NCBI GenBank assembly: GCA_012103605.1
Contig: WLWL01000006.1
Location: 1-46,071 of the forward strand
Direction: 5' to 3'
Origin: Candidatus Nanopelagicales bacterium
GTDB taxonomy: Bacteria > Actinomycetota > Actinomycetes > S36-B12
DNA: 46,071 nt
Shown here piece by piece: positions 44,017 through 46,071 of this stretch; positions within the stretch are counted from its first letter, which is position 1; each line of letters begins with the position of its first letter. Made by a program: the position numbers and the translations under genes. The notes below the pieces were generated by a model, which saw only the letters and a list, made by a program, of their open reading frames with translations, did no database searches and was not told the DNA's origin.

Positions 44017-46059
44017 ATGTCCGAGGTCAACGAGGCCGGCACGCGAGACCGTCCCTGGATGATGCGTACCTACGCCGGACACTCGTCGGCATCGGCGAGC
44101 AACGCCCTCTTCCGCACGAATCTGGCCAAGGGGCAAACGGGATTGTCCGTTGCTTTCGATCTACCCACGCAAACCGGGTATGACCCGGATTCGCCGATGG
44201 CCGCCGGCGAGGTGGGCAAGGTAGGGGTGCCGATCGCGCACCTCGGGGATATGCGCACGCTGTTCCGAGACATCCCGCTCGACCAGATGAACACCTCCAT
44301 GACTATCAACGCAACGGCCATGTGGCTGTTCGCCCTCTACATCGCGGTGGCGGAAGAGCAGGGCGTCGAGCCGGCCCAACTCCAGGGAACAACGCAGAAC
44401 GACATCATCAAGGAATATCTGAGTCGAGGCACGTACGTCTTCCCACCAGATCCGTCTCTTCGACTCATAACCGACATGATCGTGTACTCGGTCACCGACG
44501 TGCCGCAGTGGAATCCAATCAACATCTGCAGTTATCACTTGCAGGAAGCCGGGGCGACTCCAACGCAGGAGATCGCGTATGCGATGGCCACCGCGATCGA
44601 GGTTCTTGATCGAGTGCGTGACACCGATCGCGTGCCGGGCGGGGATTTTGGCTCCGTCGTCAGCCGGATGTCTTTCTTCGTGAACGCAGGGGTGCGTTTC
44701 GTCGAAGAGATGTGCAAGATGCGCGCATTTGTCGAACTATGGGATTCCATCACGCAGGAGCGATACGGCGTCGAAGATCCCAAGCAACGGCGATTCCGCT
44801 ACGGCGTCCAGGTGAACTCCTTGGGTCTGACCGAGGCGCAACCGGAGAACAACGTCTACCGCATCATGCTGGAAATGCTCGCAGTCACGTTGTCGCGGGA
44901 CGCCCGGGCTCGCGCGGTGCAACTGCCTGCATGGAACGAAGCCCTCGGGTTGCCGAGGCCGTGGGATCAGCAATGGTCTTTGCGCATGCAACAGGTGCTC
45001 GCCTTCGAGACGGACCTGCTTGAGTACGACGATCTTTTTGCCGGATCACCGGTAGTAGAGGCGAAAGTCGCCGACATGGAGGCCGAGGCCCGCGAGGAGC
45101 TGGAGCGGGTGCTCGATATAGGTGGCGCGGTGGCGGCCGTGGAAAACGGCTACATGAAGCAAGAGTTGGTGGGGTCGCTGACGCGCAGGCGTGCCCGCAT
45201 CGAATCGGGTGAAGACACGATCGTCGGGGTTAACGCGTATCTCACTAGCGAGCCGAGCCCGTTGCAGATCGACGGCAAGAACGCCGTATACATCGTCGAT
45301 CCCGATGTGGAAGCCGAGGCTATCGACAGCCTCGAGCAATGGCGAGCCAATCGTGACTCGCTTGCCGTGGAGACCGCCCTGGAGGAGTTGCACGCGGCTG
45401 CAGAGTCGGGTGAGGACATGATGAAACCGACCTTGGCCTGCGCGCGGGCGGGGGTTACCACCGGAGAGTGGGCTTCAGCGCTGCGGCAGTCCTTCGGTGA
45501 ATATCGGGCGCCGACGGGTATCGATGCGACGGTGGCGTCGGGGGTATCCGCGACGCCGTTGACTCAGGATTCCTCGGCCGACCGGACGTCGATGGCGCAT
45601 GTCTCCGCGCGAGTTCACGAACTCGCCGCCGCACGCGGTCGGCCGTTCCGGTTCCTTGTCGGTAAGCCGGGCCTCGACGGCCATTCCAATGGAGCCGAGC
45701 AGATCGCCGTACGGGCGCGGGATGCGGGCTTTGAGGTCATTTACCAGGGCATTCGCCTCACCCCCGAACAGATTGTGGCCGCCGCGGTAGCCGAGGACGT
45801 TGATGTTGTCGGGCTGTCGATCCTGTCTGGATCACATCGGTCACTGGTGCCGGCGATCATGAATGGGCTCGCTGCTGAGGGTGCGGACGACGTCGTCGTG
45901 GTCGTCGGTGGAATCATCCCGGCTGAGGACGAAGTGTGGTTGATCGAACAAGGGGTGGCCGAAGTGTTCACCCCCAAGGACTACGACGTCGCCGGCATTT
46001 TGGATCGAGTCGTCAATCACCTGTCGGTGGGTGACGAACGGGTCCCATCCTCGCCGTAA
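44017..46059 (+). CDS. meaA: Ethylmalonyl-CoA mutase-like B12-dependent acyl-CoA mutase (MeaA type)
   Basis: A 680-residue adenosylcobalamin enzyme with catalytic and B12 domains in one chain. The N-terminal barrel has RTYAGHSSASASNALFR, AFDLPTQTGYDPD, GTTQNDIIKEYLSRGT and FRYGVQVNSLGLTEAQPENN (last part NSLGLTEAQPENN), matching the Streptomyces MeaA/ethylmalonyl-CoA mutase pattern better than methylmalonyl-CoA mutase. The C-terminal B12 domain has GLDGHSNGAEQ with Asp554-x-His556-x-x-Gly559, His556 being the lower cobalt ligand. The family turns ethylmalonyl-CoA into methylsuccinyl-CoA in C2 assimilation or extender-unit supply. Crotonyl-CoA carboxylase/reductase, usually nearby, is not in the window. 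PduO 1.8 kb away can supply the cofactor. Confidence 0.9.
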   Translation: MSEVNEAGTRDRPWMMRTYAGHSSASASNALFRTNLAKGQTGLSVAFDLPTQTGYDPDSPMAAGEVGKVGVPIAHLGDMRTLFRDIPLDQMNTSMTINATAMWLFALYIAVAEEQGVEPAQLQGTTQNDIIKEYLSRGTYVFPPDPSLRLITDMIVYSVTDVPQWNPINICSYHLQEAGATPTQEIAYAMATAIEVLDRVRDTDRVPGGDFGSVVSRMSFFVNAGVRFVEEMCKMRAFVELWDSITQERYGVEDPKQRRFRYGVQVNSLGLTEAQPENNVYRIMLEMLAVTLSRDARARAVQLPAWNEALGLPRPWDQQWSLRMQQVLAFETDLLEYDDLFAGSPVVEAKVADMEAEAREELERVLDIGGAVAAVENGYMKQELVGSLTRRRARIESGEDTIVGVNAYLTSEPSPLQIDGKNAVYIVDPDVEAEAIDSLEQWRANRDSLAVETALEELHAAAESGEDMMKPTLACARAGVTTGEWASALRQSFGEYRAPTGIDATVASGVSATPLTQDSSADRTSMAHVSARVHELAAARGRPFRFLVGKPGLDGHSNGAEQIAVRARDAGFEVIYQGIRLTPEQIVAAAVAEDVDVVGLSILSGSHRSLVPAIMNGLAAEGADDVVVVVGGIIPAEDEVWLIEQGVAEVFTPKDYDVAGILDRVVNHLSVGDERVPSSP

Positions 46060-46071
46060 GGCGAACATCAC

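Overview
The window is a gene-dense, high-G+C stretch of a bacterial chromosome, almost certainly from the phylum Actinomycetota. Three things point there. The run argS-lysA-hom-thrC-thrB-rho-rpmE-prfA-prmC-YrdC-wecA-atpI-atpBEFHAGDC-pduO-murA follows the gene order known from Mycobacterium tuberculosis (about Rv1292-Rv1315), here with glyA inserted. The 2-oxoglutarate decarboxylase has the actinobacterial layout with an acyltransferase domain at its N-terminus. Olefin genes B and C are fused, as described for actinobacteria. The genus cannot be read from the sequence. I see no phage, insertion sequence or CRISPR array.

Layout. 1-9.9 kb holds the N-terminal part of kgd, an SDR oxidoreductase, a rhodanese, and a cell-envelope group: L,D-transpeptidase overlapping a thioesterase gene, a lytic transglycosylase divergent from a P-loop GTPase with a membrane-type C-terminus, a membrane-anchored Lys/Thr/Ala repeat protein, a PAC2-family protein and a secreted TAP-like hydrolase. 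10.1-14.9 kb is an oleA-oleBC-oleD operon for head-to-head condensation of fatty acyl chains to long-chain olefins (or beta-lactone intermediates). 14.95-15.4 kb has no protein gene but holds a strongly structured element that I read as a minus-strand non-coding RNA of about 250 nt ending in an intrinsic terminator. 15.4-17.4 kb is a queuosine-salvage pair (tgt and a YhhQ-type transporter, convergent and sharing a CTAG that gives both stop codons), with a tRNA-Arg ending one base before the transporter start codon. 17.5-19.1 kb has a YihY/BrkB membrane protein, a small membrane protein and a cold-shock protein. 19.3-41.6 kb is the conserved housekeeping run: arginyl-tRNA, lysine and threonine genes, Rho and translation-termination genes, one-carbon and envelope-precursor genes, and the complete F1Fo ATP synthase operon. 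41.6-46 kb has a cobalamin adenosyltransferase, MurA, a small DUF2007-like protein and a B12-dependent ethylmalonyl-CoA mutase.

Expression. The most general pattern is at gene starts. Most genes that head a transcription unit have a -10 hexamer of form TANNNT (sometimes CANNNT) placed exactly 6, or 7, bases before an ATG or GTG, with no Shine-Dalgarno sequence. That is the geometry of leaderless mRNA. Operon-internal genes instead use Shine-Dalgarno sites or ATGA/GTGA overlaps. The exceptions with real leaders are kgd, oleA, cspA, rho, rpmE and the PAC2 gene.

Functional links. PduO makes the adenosylcobalamin used by the neighbouring mutase. Ldt, MurA, WecA and the lytic transglycosylase act on the cell wall. 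MurA carries Asp instead of the fosfomycin-target Cys. The strongest candidates for something undescribed are the minus-strand structured RNA at about 15.0-15.24 kb, the near-universal leaderless start geometry, the divergent YrdC protein with several degenerate motifs, and the tRNA/transporter junction.
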